The notes below the pieces were generated by a model. It ran no database searches. It was not told where the DNA came from and saw only the letters and a list, made by a program, of their open reading frames with translations. DNA of 64,000 nucleotides from contig NZ_CP036292.1 in assembly GCF_007751715.1 (NCBI RefSeq), forward strand, positions 2,914,001 through 2,978,000. The letters run 5' to 3'. Of the stretch, positions 36,667-45,933 are shown piece after piece. The position numbers and the translations under genes are program-made. Position 1 is the first letter of the stretch. Every line of letters begins with the position of its first letter. Origin of the DNA: Rosistilla oblonga. Its GTDB lineage: Bacteria > Planctomycetota > Planctomycetia > Pirellulales > Pirellulaceae.

Positions 36667-38619
36667 ATGCCAAGCAAAACCGACTATTTTTCGTCACATT
36701 GGCCCTCGGTTGTTCGCGAGCTCAGCTGTGAATTACTCCGCCAAGTTGCTGCCGGCGAACCGCTGGCGACAACTTTTTACCCAGCGATCAGCCGCGTCTT
36801 GGCCGATTTTCGCCCCGGTGCGATCGCGATCGTTCGCCAACGTGGCATGGACTGGGGGCTGGAACCCGCCTTCGCCGCCGCCTCCGATTTCCGCATCGCC
36901 GCGGTCCCCGAAGTCGTGATCTCGTCGGCGCTCGAAGCCCAATTTATCGGTCACGACAGCGGTTGGGTTGCCGCTGCGATCGCGTCGAAGGATCGGGCGC
37001 CCAGCGTCCTTGTCGTCCAGTTGCCTCGCGCGGCGGTCGATCAAGTCGATGCGCTGCGTCCGCTGATGATCGGGCTGGCCGAACTGGCGGCGCTGCTGCT
37101 GCAAATCGCCGGCGACCAAGCCGCTCGCGCTGCGGAGATCCAGCGGCTGACGACGATGTTGGAGATTGCCGCCACCTGGCAACAGCAACGCGATTGGTCG
37201 GAGCTGCTCGAATCGATGGCCGAAGCGGCGACGCAATTGTTGGACGCTCAACGGGCCAGCATCTTCTTGTGGGACCGCCGCCGGTCGCTGTTGGTCGGCC
37301 GTCCGGCGATGGGCGTCGAGGGAGGCCAATTGGAAGTCGACGATTCGGCCGGAATCGTGGGGGCGGTGCTCGGTTCGGGAACCGCGAAACGTTGGGATGC
37401 GTCGGACAGCGAATCGGAAGTCAATCGCAAGCCGGACGCTCAGTTACAGTTCCAGACGACGTCGTTGGTGGCGGTACCGCTGAACAACCGCAACGGCAAG
37501 CGGATGGGAGTCTTCGAGGTGATCAACAAACGCGATGGGCGTTTCACCGATCAAGATGAACAGGTTCTGAAGGAGTTGGCGGTGCATGCAGCCGCGGCGA
37601 TCGAGAACTCTCAAGAGCGAGAGCGTTTGGCGCAGAACTGCGACAAGCTGGCTCTTGCGGTGGCGGAGAACGTCCAAGTGATCGGGGAGAGTCCAGCGAT
37701 CGTGACGCTGCGAAAGACGAGCGATCGCGTTGCGAAAACCGATCTGTCGGTCTTGATCCTCGGCGAAAACGGAACCGGCAAAGAGGTCCTGGCCCGTTCG
37801 ATTCATCTTTCGGGAGCCCGGCGCCACGAGCCATTTATCGCCGTCAACTGCGCCGCGATCGTCGAAACGCTGTTGGAAAGCGAGTTGTTCGGTCACGAGA
37901 AGGGAGCGTTCACCGACGCGCACGAAGCGCGCGCCGGCAAGTTCGAGATCGCCAATGGTGGCACGTTGTTTCTGGACGAAATCGGCGACATGAGTCTCAG
38001 CGGACAGGCGAAACTGCTGCGTGCGCTCGAGGAAAAGGTGGTCGTTCGCGTCGGCGGCTTCACGCCGATCTCGACCGATGTCCGCGTCTTGGCGGCGACC
38101 AATCAACCGCTGGCCGAATTGGTCCGCCAAAAAAGGTTTCGCGAAGACCTCTTCTTCCGCTTGAACGTTGTCACTTTAAAGCTGCCGCCGCTACGCGAAC
38201 GGGGCGACGACATCTTGCTGCTGGCTCAACATTTTCTGGAAGACTTCGCACACAAGCAGGGACACCGCGTGCCGACGCTTTCAGCCGCCGCCGCCCGCGC
38301 GCTGCGATCTCATCTGTGGCCGGGCAACATCCGCGAGCTGCGGAACCTGATCGAACGCGTCAGTTATCTGTGCACATCCGACGTGATCCAGCCGTCGGAC
38401 CTCAGTTTTTCGCAAAGCCCGAGCGAACAATCCGACGCCCAGCGGTTGGCCAACAAGTCGCTGAACGAAGCGACTCGGCAGTTCCAAATCCAGCACATCC
38501 AATCGGCGATCCAACGCGCCGGGCGGAATATGACCGAAGCCGCCGCGATGCTGGGCCTGCACCGCAGCAACCTGTACCGCAAAATGAAGCAATTGGATCT
38601 CGAAACGATCGACGATTGA
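36667..38619 (+). CDS. GAF-domain sigma-54-dependent transcriptional activator
   Basis: The protein has 650 residues. Residues 1-150 form an N-terminal region I do not recognise. A GAF domain (about 175-320: LLDAQRASIFLWDRRRSLLV) and a linker helix follow. The AAA+ domain has Walker A GENGTGKE (about 367), the sigma-54 contact loop ELFGHEKGAFTDA (about 413) and Walker B GGTLFLDEIGDM. A Fis-type HTH closes the protein (MTEAAAMLGLHRSNLYRKMK). It activates RpoN-dependent promoters; rpoN is encoded 10 kb upstream. No receiver domain, so input is likely a small molecule via GAF. Confidence 0.95.
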   Translation: MPSKTDYFSSHWPSVVRELSCELLRQVAAGEPLATTFYPAISRVLADFRPGAIAIVRQRGMDWGLEPAFAAASDFRIAAVPEVVISSALEAQFIGHDSGWVAAAIASKDRAPSVLVVQLPRAAVDQVDALRPLMIGLAELAALLLQIAGDQAARAAEIQRLTTMLEIAATWQQQRDWSELLESMAEAATQLLDAQRASIFLWDRRRSLLVGRPAMGVEGGQLEVDDSAGIVGAVLGSGTAKRWDASDSESEVNRKPDAQLQFQTTSLVAVPLNNRNGKRMGVFEVINKRDGRFTDQDEQVLKELAVHAAAAIENSQERERLAQNCDKLALAVAENVQVIGESPAIVTLRKTSDRVAKTDLSVLILGENGTGKEVLARSIHLSGARRHEPFIAVNCAAIVETLLESELFGHEKGAFTDAHEARAGKFEIANGGTLFLDEIGDMSLSGQAKLLRALEEKVVVRVGGFTPISTDVRVLAATNQPLAELVRQKRFREDLFFRLNVVTLKLPPLRERGDDILLLAQHFLEDFAHKQGHRVPTLSAAAARALRSHLWPGNIRELRNLIERVSYLCTSDVIQPSDLSFSQSPSEQSDAQRLANKSLNEATRQFQIQHIQSAIQRAGRNMTEAAAMLGLHRSNLYRKMKQLDLETIDD

Positions 38620-38661
38620 ATCCGTCACCCACAGGCACCATCGCAATACCGTTAAACGAAG

Positions 38662-38732
38662 CGTAGTGGACGAGGCTACGAGTCGTTTTGCATCAGACCA
38701 AATCGCCGGGACTCGTAACCTCGTCCACTACG
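38662..38732. repeat. Palindromic module C, copy 1
   Basis: The arms 38662-38684 (CGTAGTGGACGAGGCTACGA...) and 38710-38732 are 23-base reverse complements with a single mismatch and a 25-base loop. The second copy at 62920-62987 is a perfect inverted repeat with a near-identical arm sequence. It follows the sigma-54 activator stop by about 40 bases and may double as a transcription end, though no T-run is present. Confidence 0.85.
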
Positions 38733-38888
38733 TCCCGCCGCTAATTCTTTCCACGGTCCGAGGCTCCTTCATGGAACGGTATTGGGCCTAATCGGTATTC
38801 GAGCTCCAGGTATCAGCCGCTGGCGCGATAGCGGCTTGTCGGTTTAGTCACAACGAGCTTGCTTGCATTAGCCGTTTGGGCGTTAGCC

Positions 38889-40374
38889 AAATGGCACTCA
38901 TTTTCACATTCCGGTAACATTTCCCTTCCCACCACATGTGATTGGCACTGAATTTGCGCTAGCGGTTTGGTTTTCTTTTGACTGCCAGAAAAAGCCATTC
39001 CATGTCGAGCGATGCAAGAACTCAGAACCTTAGTGCGGCTTTCGAACTGCTCAAACAGTGGACGGACATCGGCGATGCCGATGTGTTTGAAGAGCTTGGG
39101 CCAGCGGCCGTCTATAAAACAAGTGTAGTTCTGTGGCTGATGCTCTTCCAACGCCTCAACCCCAAGGCGAGCCTGCGAGATGCCGTGCTCCACTTTATCG
39201 CAACGGCTCCCTCGGAACTCAAGACGAACAAGCGACTTCGTGAGGGTTCGCTTTCGACGAAGAGCAGCAGTTACAGTGATGCACGACATCGGCTCAGCTT
39301 GAAGGCAGCTCATTGGTTCCAAGAGCGTGTCGCATCGTCGATCGTTAACTCGACGGCGCCGACATGGGGTGACAGGCGTGTGTTCTTGATCGATGGAACG
39401 ACCTTTACACTGGCTCCAGTGGCCGAGCTTCAGGCCGCTTACCCACCCGCCTCTAACCAGTACGGCGAAAGTGTGTGGCCAATCGCGTATGTGGTTTTCG
39501 CACATGAACTCAGCTCGGGGGCAGCAGTGCCTGAGGAGATTGGAGCTATGTATGGCCCAAACGCCGTCTCAGAAACTCGGCTTGCTCAAACTCTCATGAA
39601 GCGACTCCCGGCTAAATCCATCATCATGGCCGACGCTGGGTTCGGAATATTTTCGACTGCTTATCATGCCCATTTGAATGGACACAATTTTGTTCTACGG
39701 CTAAAGAAAGATCGATTCAATCGAATTCGGAAGCGGGCAGAGCTAATCCATTCGACAGCCACTTCGAAAAGCTACCGGGTGTCCTGGACTCCTTCGGCCA
39801 AGGAACGAGTAACCAATCCAGACCTCCCATCCGACTGTGTCATAGCGGCGATGATCCATGAATTGAAGATCGGGGAAGATATCCTCTACCTCGTCGAGGA
39901 TATCGATGCGACGCCCAAGCAACTGCGCGATCTGTACTGGAAACGCAACGATATCGAAGTCGATATCCGCAACATCAAACTGGTAATCGGTACCGAAGAG
40001 ATCCGAGCGAAGTCGAAGGAGATGTTTCTCAAAGAGTTCGCCTTGTCGATGGTCGCGTACAATTTGGCGACCCAATTGCGTCGCCAAGCCGCAGTGATTG
40101 CCGAGTGTGAGCCACGGGAATTAAGCTTTACGGGCGCGTGGTCTGTCTACCGTCACATGCTGCAGGGGATTGAAGTCAGTGACCCCGGTCGTTGGATCGA
40201 ACGTTTGGGTCGCGTGCTGCACTACGCCTCAAAGCAAAAGCTCCCCAATCGCCCAGGACGCAGTTATCCACGCGAGGCCTACGCCCGCCGCCCCAAAACC
40301 ACCCACTTCCAGAAACGAAGAAAGAAAAGTAAACCCAACGATCCAGAAGACCCAACGTCAAAGTGAGTGCCATT
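38889..40374 (+). mobile_element. Complete IS4-family insertion sequence
   Basis: The element is about 1486 bp with one transposase gene. The terminal inverted repeats are imperfect: left AATGGCACTCATTTTCAC (from 38890) and right, read in complement, AATGGCACTCACTTTGAC (40374 inward), 16 of 18 matching. An 11-bp direct repeat GGGCGTTAGCC flanks it (38878-38888 and 40375-40385), fitting the 9-12 bp target duplication of IS4 elements. The exact outer base is ambiguous by one position, so the duplication could also be scored as 10 bp. An intact transposase frame and matching flanks suggest recent insertion. Confidence 0.92.
39002..40366 (+). CDS. IS4-family DDE transposase
   Basis: The protein has 454 residues from the ATG at 39002. 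The catalytic residues are visible: Asp131 in FLIDGTTFTLAP, Asp211 in IIMADAGFGIFS, and Glu319 in the IS4 signature Y-x2-R-x3-E-x6-K (YWKRNDIEVDIRNIK, residues 312-326). The tail is Arg/Lys-rich. A complete frame with all catalytic residues implies an active enzyme. Confidence 0.95.
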   Translation: MSSDARTQNLSAAFELLKQWTDIGDADVFEELGPAAVYKTSVVLWLMLFQRLNPKASLRDAVLHFIATAPSELKTNKRLREGSLSTKSSSYSDARHRLSLKAAHWFQERVASSIVNSTAPTWGDRRVFLIDGTTFTLAPVAELQAAYPPASNQYGESVWPIAYVVFAHELSSGAAVPEEIGAMYGPNAVSETRLAQTLMKRLPAKSIIMADAGFGIFSTAYHAHLNGHNFVLRLKKDRFNRIRKRAELIHSTATSKSYRVSWTPSAKERVTNPDLPSDCVIAAMIHELKIGEDILYLVEDIDATPKQLRDLYWKRNDIEVDIRNIKLVIGTEEIRAKSKEMFLKEFALSMVAYNLATQLRRQAAVIAECEPRELSFTGAWSVYRHMLQGIEVSDPGRWIERLGRVLHYASKQKLPNRPGRSYPREAYARRPKTTHFQKRRKKSKPNDPEDPTSK

Positions 40375-40447
40375 GGGCGTTAGCCCCGGTTTATTGGCAG
40401 CGGAACCGGGGCTAACGCCCAAACGGCTGATTAAACCGACAAGCTCA

Positions 40448-40479
40448 TAGCGTCCGGTTCATCTGCTAGCCGGACGCTA
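40448..40479. repeat. Short perfect hairpin beside module A
   Basis: The arms TAGCGTCCGG (40448-40457) and CCGGACGCTA (40470-40479) are exact complements with a 12-base loop. The TAGCGTCCGGTT string also follows module A at 11145-11156, so this hairpin may be part of the same repeat system. The rest of 40367-40650 has no gene. Confidence 0.65.
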
Positions 40480-40650
40480 TCGCGCCAGCGGCTGATTTGC
40501 TTCGTCGCAATCGCGGTTTCGCCCCGCGGTTGCCGCGGGGGACAGGTTGTCGGTGCCGCCAACACCCTTTAAGCTGACGCCTAAACCAACTCATAATCCA
40601 CGCTGGCAGAAATTCCCTCTGCCCGTTCAACTCCCAGCCGGAGCGTTCCG

Positions 40651-41082
40651 TTGAAAATTGCAACGTTTGAAACAACTAAAGGTACCATTCGTATCGAACT
40701 GTTCCCCGAACAGACACCAAAGACCGTCGAGAACTTCGAGACCTTGGTCGGCAAAGGTTTTTACGATGGTCTGAGCTTCCATCGCGTGATCCCCGACTTC
40801 ATGATCCAAGGTGGTTGCCCGCAAGGGACCGGCACCGGCGGACCTGGTTACAACTTCGAAGACGAATTTGTTCCCGAACTGCGTCACGATGGTCCCGGCG
40901 TTTTGTCGATGGCCAACGCCGGACCAAACACCAACGGTTCGCAGTTCTTCATCACGCACGTCGCTTGCCCTCACTTGGACGGCAAACACAGCGTGTTCGG
41001 TAAAGTCATCGAAGGCCAAGACGTTGTCGATTCGATCGCTCAAGGCGATAAGATGGACAAAGTTACGGTTTCGGACGAATAG
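40651..41082 (+). CDS. Cyclophilin-type peptidyl-prolyl cis-trans isomerase
   Basis: The protein has 143 residues with a TTG start at 40651. GGAG lies 7 bases upstream (40640-40643), supporting it over later codons, and the protein begins [20 protein letters not shown] as in the small bacterial cyclophilins. Active-site motifs: [20 protein letters not shown] and [10 protein letters not shown]. No signal peptide, so it is cytoplasmic (PpiB-like). Its stop is 10 bases before the start of the CRTAC1-like protein, so the two are probably co-transcribed. Confidence 0.96.
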   Translation: MKIATFETTKGTIRIELFPEQTPKTVENFETLVGKGFYDGLSFHRVIPDFMIQGGCPQGTGTGGPGYNFEDEFVPELRHDGPGVLSMANAGPNTNGSQFFITHVACPHLDGKHSVFGKVIEGQDVVDSIAQGDKMDKVTVSDE

Positions 41083-41092
41083 AAATCGAACC

Positions 41093-44000
41093 ATGGCGCG
41101 TCGAAATCGAAACTCGGCGAAGATGAATCCCCGCAGCGGTGCGGTCTCCAAGCCGCTGTTGGCGGCCCTGGCGATCTTGATCGTCGCCGCCGTTGGGATC
41201 TGGTTCTTTACGCGTCCGAGGGTCGATGTCCAGCAGACGTTGACCCAGCTGCGGACCGCCGTCGGGCAGATTGAAAATCTCGAAGTCGATCCGGCGCAAC
41301 AAACGCTGTTGGCGATCCAACCGCTGTTCCCCGACGATCCCAGTCTGCAGCAGAACCTCGCCGTCAATGCGGTCTCCCGCTTGCGGCAACTGGCTGGGAC
41401 GATCGACAACGTCAGTCTCGATCCCGAGGTTGTCGAAGCGGCACGCCAGCAGTTTCCTGCCGCGGTCAGCGAGGCCCAGCAGAATATCGACAGCTTCGCC
41501 GCATTGGCTGGCGAAAACGCCGTCGCCGCTTGGCTCCACTCACGCCTGCTGCAAGTCCAGGCCTCTCAAGTCGATCCGTCGCAGGCGACGCAGCTGGCCG
41601 CGGAAAACGTTCGGTTTCTGACCGACACACTGGCCGAGCATCCCGATTGGTTGACGCTTGTTGGGCCGCTGACGACCGCCTTGGATGAATCGAGCGACGA
41701 CTCGCTTTCACAAAGCGTTTTGCCGACGCTGATCGCGGCGAGCGAGGCGAATCCTCGCAATCTTTATGCCGTGATGCAGGCGATCAGCGTCGCGGTCAAG
41801 CAGCGTGATCCGGCGGCGACGGGACTGTTGCAGCGATCGAAACAGCTAGCCGAACCGCTGGTGCCGGAGACCTCCACAATCGCCGCCTCGTTGGGGATGG
41901 AGCCGTTGGATGTTGCCGATCGCGTGATCCAGGCGATCGCCGATGACGATTGGCAGCAGGCCGGACTGTACACAAACTATTGGATCAACCTGCACAAAGG
42001 GACGGCTGCCTATCGCACCGACTTGCGACTGGCGACGCCTCACGAACTCGATTTCCTGTCGTTTGATCTGTCGCGGCGACTGGGAGCGCAGTGGGCTGCG
42101 GCGGATCGCGAAACCACACCGCCGATTCCGATCGGCTTCGATATTCAAAGCGTCACCGAAACCGCGGGGACTGCGGCGAAGCAAGTCGCTTGGGTCGACT
42201 TCGATATCGACGGGACAGCGGAACTGGCGGTCCTCGACGAAGACGGTTTGAGCATCCTGCAACGCGAAGACGAGCGTTGGCAAAGGATCGCCACCGCGAC
42301 GGTTCCTGCGGACAGCCAGCGTTTTGTCGTCGCCGATCTGTTTCTCGTCGATTCGAGCGATCGCAATCGGTTGCGGAAGTCGCGCGTTCAGACGACGGAA
42401 GTGAGCGACGCCCGCCGCGCCAATCAACACGATACGTTTCGCAGCTTCGTCGTCTCCGGCCCCGCCGGGGTGACGGTGTTGCAAGCCAATCCGGAGGCGA
42501 CCGATCCGCAGCAGCGGTTGCGGGAACCGGAAAAGCCGACGAATCTGGAATCGATCTCCGGCGTGACCGCTTCGATCGCCTGCGATATCGATGCCGATGG
42601 CGATATCGATCTCGTCTTCGGGACCGAGACCGAGGGCGTGCAGATCTGGATCAATCGCGGGAACATGACCTTTTTTCCCGTCGCCGCGCACAGCCAATTA
42701 CCGCCGTCGGACAATCCGGCGATCGATTTTGCGTTTGTCGATTTCGACCGCGATCTCGATCTCGATCTGCTGACCGTTTTGCGCGACGGAACGGTCGGAG
42801 TGCTCGAGAATTTGCTGCATTTGCAGTTCCGTTGGCAACCGAAAGATTGGCAATCCGGCGACGGCGGGGTGGCGACAAGGATCGCTGTCGGCGACATCGA
42901 CGGCAATGTCTCGTGGGATCCGATCATCGCAGCGGGGGACGGGCTGCAGGTGGTCTTCAGCGAAACAAGCGACATCGGCGTTTGGAAAGAGATCGGTCGG
43001 GCGAAGTCGCCGTTGGCCGGGGCGCAATTTGTGACCAGCGAGTTTAACAACGACGCTTGGTTGGATCTCGTCGCTTGGAACGAAGCCGGCTTTGCGATCG
43101 ATAGCCTCGGCTTCGATGGCGTTACCACTTCGCTGGGCGAATTTGCGATCGAATCCGGCGCGGCGATTCGCGACGTCAGCCCAGGCGACTGGGATGGCGA
43201 TGGACGAATCGATCTGGCGGTCGCCAGCGACGACGGCGTTTGGATCGCCAGCAACACGACGCAGGGAACGGGCAATTATCTGCGAGCCAGTTTTAAGGGG
43301 ATCGATGACAACGCCAGCGGCCGCGTGAATCATTACGCGATCGGATCGGTTCTGGAACTCCGCTACGGCCCCTACTACCGCGCTCAAGTCATCACCGAGC
43401 CGATCTCTCATTTTGGGATGGGGACCGAATCCGAAGCGATCACGCTGCGAGCGATCCTTCCCAATGGAGTCACGCAAAGCGTCGTCCAGCCCGCGGCGAA
43501 TCAGATCCTTTACGAACAGCAAACGCTCAAGGGATCATGTCCCTATCTTTACAGTTGGGATGGAGAGAAGTTCGCCTTCGTCACCGATTGTCTGTGGGCG
43601 GCGCCGCTGGGACTGCAAGTTGCCCCCGGGAAAGTTGTACCCGATCGGCCCTGGGAATATCTGAAAGTCGATGGTCGCTTCGTCCAACCGAGAGATGGAT
43701 TTTATGAGCTGCGGATCACCGAGGAGCTTTGGGAACTGGCCTACTTCGACCATCTGCAACTGACAGCGATCGATCATCCCGCCGACGTCGAGATCTTTAC
43801 TAACGAGAAGGTTGGCCCGCCGAGCATCGCCGAGCACAAGATCCACGCGTTGGATCAGGATTGCATCCAACCGGTTCGATCGGCTGTCGATTCCTCGGGG
43901 GACGATGTCACCAATTTACTGAAGCACGCCGACGAGGATTACGTCCAAGGATTCCGTGAACAATATTGCCAGGGATTGTGCGTGCCGCACTGGATCGAAT

Positions 44001-44830
44001 TGGATCTGGCCGACATCGACCCGGCCGCCGAACGATTGTCGCTGGTGCTGACCGGATGGATCTTCCCCACCGATACGACACTCAATATCCAGATCGCTCA
44101 GAATCCCGATTTGGCGAGCGTCGTGTATCCCGTTTTGGAAGTTCCCGACGGCAATGGCGGCTGGCAGACAGCGATCCCTTACATCGGATTCCCCGGCGGG
44201 AAGACGAAGACGATCGTCGTCGACATCACCGGCAAATTGAATCCCGACGATCGCCGAGTGCGGATTCGCACGTCGGCTCAGATCTATTGGGACCAAGCGG
44301 TTGTCGCCGTCGATCCGCCCGAAGTCGAGACGCGGCAATACGCTTTGAATCTGCAATCGGCATCGCTCGGCTTCCATGGCTATTCGGCTCAACTGCCGCG
44401 GCAATCGACTCAGCCGCATCGCTACGATTACGAGGACGTAGCGACAGCGCCGAAGTGGCCTCCGCTGAGCGGAACGCTAACGCAGTATGGCGACGTGTTG
44501 GCGAAGCTGACCAAGTGGGATGACGACATGGTCGTGATGGCGGCTGGCGACGAGATGCGACTCCGCTTTCCCGTTCCCGACGCCCCGATCCCCGCGGGCT
44601 GGAAGCGGGATTTTGTTCTGCACTGCGTCGGGTGGGATAAAGATGCCGACCTGCACACGTTGGCTGGCCAAACGACGGGACCGCTACCGTTTCGAGCGAT
44701 GAGTGCTTACCCGCCACCGATCACTCAGGTAGGCGAAGCGGAAGCGGCACAACAGCGGAATGCCGCGACGCAGACTCGCAGCCAACGGTACCGCGAGTTT
44801 TGGCAGCGTCCAGCGGTTCCAGGTCTATAG
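41093..44830 (+). CDS. Membrane-anchored FG-GAP/VCBS beta-propeller protein, CRTAC1/ASPIC-UnbV-like
   Basis: The protein has 1245 residues from the ATG at 41093; the same frame runs further upstream over the cyclophilin but that part is not real coding. The N-terminus has basic residues and one TM helix (PLLAALAILIVAAVGIWFF). A helical, TPR-like region spans about 40-330. Several FG-GAP/VCBS repeats follow (DFDIDGTAELAVLDEDG, CDIDADGDIDLVFG, DWDGDGRIDLAVASDDG), forming a calcium-binding beta-propeller. An ASPIC/UnbV-type segment comes next, and a long C-terminal region with SCPYLYSWDGEKFAFVTDCL. Planctomycetes encode many CRTAC1-like proteins of unknown role. Probably extracytoplasmic and anchored. 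Confidence 0.88.
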   Translation: MARRNRNSAKMNPRSGAVSKPLLAALAILIVAAVGIWFFTRPRVDVQQTLTQLRTAVGQIENLEVDPAQQTLLAIQPLFPDDPSLQQNLAVNAVSRLRQLAGTIDNVSLDPEVVEAARQQFPAAVSEAQQNIDSFAALAGENAVAAWLHSRLLQVQASQVDPSQATQLAAENVRFLTDTLAEHPDWLTLVGPLTTALDESSDDSLSQSVLPTLIAASEANPRNLYAVMQAISVAVKQRDPAATGLLQRSKQLAEPLVPETSTIAASLGMEPLDVADRVIQAIADDDWQQAGLYTNYWINLHKGTAAYRTDLRLATPHELDFLSFDLSRRLGAQWAAADRETTPPIPIGFDIQSVTETAGTAAKQVAWVDFDIDGTAELAVLDEDGLSILQREDERWQRIATATVPADSQRFVVADLFLVDSSDRNRLRKSRVQTTEVSDARRANQHDTFRSFVVSGPAGVTVLQANPEATDPQQRLREPEKPTNLESISGVTASIACDIDADGDIDLVFGTETEGVQIWINRGNMTFFPVAAHSQLPPSDNPAIDFAFVDFDRDLDLDLLTVLRDGTVGVLENLLHLQFRWQPKDWQSGDGGVATRIAVGDIDGNVSWDPIIAAGDGLQVVFSETSDIGVWKEIGRAKSPLAGAQFVTSEFNNDAWLDLVAWNEAGFAIDSLGFDGVTTSLGEFAIESGAAIRDVSPGDWDGDGRIDLAVASDDGVWIASNTTQGTGNYLRASFKGIDDNASGRVNHYAIGSVLELRYGPYYRAQVITEPISHFGMGTESEAITLRAILPNGVTQSVVQPAANQILYEQQTLKGSCPYLYSWDGEKFAFVTDCLWAAPLGLQVAPGKVVPDRPWEYLKVDGRFVQPRDGFYELRITEELWELAYFDHLQLTAIDHPADVEIFTNEKVGPPSIAEHKIHALDQDCIQPVRSAVDSSGDDVTNLLKHADEDYVQGFREQYCQGLCVPHWIELDLADIDPAAERLSLVLTGWIFPTDTTLNIQIAQNPDLASVVYPVLEVPDGNGGWQTAIPYIGFPGGKTKTIVVDITGKLNPDDRRVRIRTSAQIYWDQAVVAVDPPEVETRQYALNLQSASLGFHGYSAQLPRQSTQPHRYDYEDVATAPKWPPLSGTLTQYGDVLAKLTKWDDDMVVMAAGDEMRLRFPVPDAPIPAGWKRDFVLHCVGWDKDADLHTLAGQTTGPLPFRAMSAYPPPITQVGEAEAAQQRNAATQTRSQRYREFWQRPAVPGL

Positions 44831-44920
44831 AGAACCGGGCACCGGGCCGTCGCTGCCGAAACGATTCTGCAAGCGACGGCGATCGAGAAGGAGCTCTCGA
44901 GAAGAAACAGGCGAGAGAAC

Positions 44921-44941
44921 GGCGGCTGTTCGACAGCCGCT
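44921..44941. terminator. Possible bidirectional terminator between convergent genes
   Basis: A perfect GCGGCTGT/ACAGCCGC stem with a TCG loop lies between the CRTAC1-like stop (44830) and the argF stop (44962), where convergent transcription meets. No strong T-run follows on either strand, so the assignment is tentative. Confidence 0.5.
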
Positions 44942-44961
44942 GTTTCGCATTCACCAAGCGG

Positions 44962-45897
44962 TTATTTAACGTTTTCCGCGATCCAGTTCGGTTCCAGCAG
45001 CCAGACCAGCAGCGCCTTTTGAGCGTGCATGCGGTTGCCTGCTTGTTGCACGATCGCACTCTGCGGGCTTTCGATCACGCCATCGGTGATTTCTTCGCCG
45101 CGAACGGCTGGCAGGCAGTGCAGGATCTGACATTCCTTGGGAGCGGCCGCCTGCAGGGCTTCGTTGACTTGGTAGTCTTGGAAGATCTTGACGCGTTCGG
45201 CGCGTTCGGCTTCTTGTCCCATGCTGGTCCAGACGTCGGTGTAGATCGCGTCGGCATCAGCGACCGCTGGCATCGGGTCGCGAACCTGTTGGATCTGAGC
45301 GTCGGGATATTCGCTGCGAATCCGCTCCAGCCACGGCGCGTCGATCTCGTATCCGGCGGGGCAGGCCAAGGTGAAGCGAGCGTCCAGCATCGCGCAGATC
45401 AATGCCAGGCTGCGGGCGACGTTGTTGCCGTCGCCGACAAAGACGATGTGTTTGCCCGAACATGTGCCAAACGTCTCGAGGACCGTCAGCATGTCGGCCA
45501 AAGCTTGGCACGGATGCGACAAATCGGTCAGCCCGTTGACGACCGACAACGCATTAAACTGAGCCAGTTCTTCGACGCGGTCGTGAGCCTTGGCTCGGCA
45601 GACGACGACGTCCAAATACTGGCCGATCACGCGCGTGAAGTCGCTTGCCGTTTCACGCGTGTTCCATCCGACATCCGAACCGAGGAACAGGCTCGATCCG
45701 CCCAGCTGCGCCATCCCGGCTTCAAAGCTAACGCGGGTCCGCAGGCTCGGTTTTTCGAACAGCAGCCCAAGCACACGGCCTGGCAAAATCGGCGTCCGGT
45801 CGCCTTCGGCCAGTCGCGTTTTCAGGGTCAGCGCGGTCGCCAGGATTTGTTTGACTTCGGCCGGCGAGAGATCAAATAGCGTGCGTAGGTGACGCAT
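44962..45897 (-). CDS. argF: Ornithine carbamoyltransferase
   Basis: ArgF makes citrulline from ornithine and carbamoyl phosphate. The protein has 311 residues. Substrate motifs: SLRTRVSFE (carbamoyl phosphate), HPCQALADM, and [11 protein letters not shown], where HCLP marks an ornithine (not aspartate) transcarbamoylase. It is last in an argB-argD-argF run, 36 bases after argD. Confidence 0.97.
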   Translation of the reverse strand: MRHLRTLFDLSPAEVKQILATALTLKTRLAEGDRTPILPGRVLGLLFEKPSLRTRVSFEAGMAQLGGSSLFLGSDVGWNTRETASDFTRVIGQYLDVVVCRAKAHDRVEELAQFNALSVVNGLTDLSHPCQALADMLTVLETFGTCSGKHIVFVGDGNNVARSLALICAMLDARFTLACPAGYEIDAPWLERIRSEYPDAQIQQVRDPMPAVADADAIYTDVWTSMGQEAERAERVKIFQDYQVNEALQAAAPKECQILHCLPAVRGEEITDGVIESPQSAIVQQAGNRMHAQKALLVWLLEPNWIAENVK

Positions 45898-45933
45898 CTT
45901 CGGATCCTTAAAATCAGATAATCGGACGGATAA

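Larger units (their letters stand above)
38832..40428. repeat. Palindromic module A interrupted by the IS4-family element
   Basis: The left part 38832-38888 and the right part 40386-40428 flank the insertion. Joined after removing the element and one target copy, they give an arm AGCCGTTTGGGCGTTAGCCC..., a 12-base loop and its exact complement: a 25-bp perfect stem. The joined sequence matches the reverse complement of 11002-11143. Confidence 0.88.

Noticed and set aside
40811-41092. Longer N-terminus for the CRTAC1-like protein
   Set aside because: The frame continues upstream, but there it is a shadow of the cyclophilin gene. The ATG at 41093 precedes a proper basic/TM anchor.
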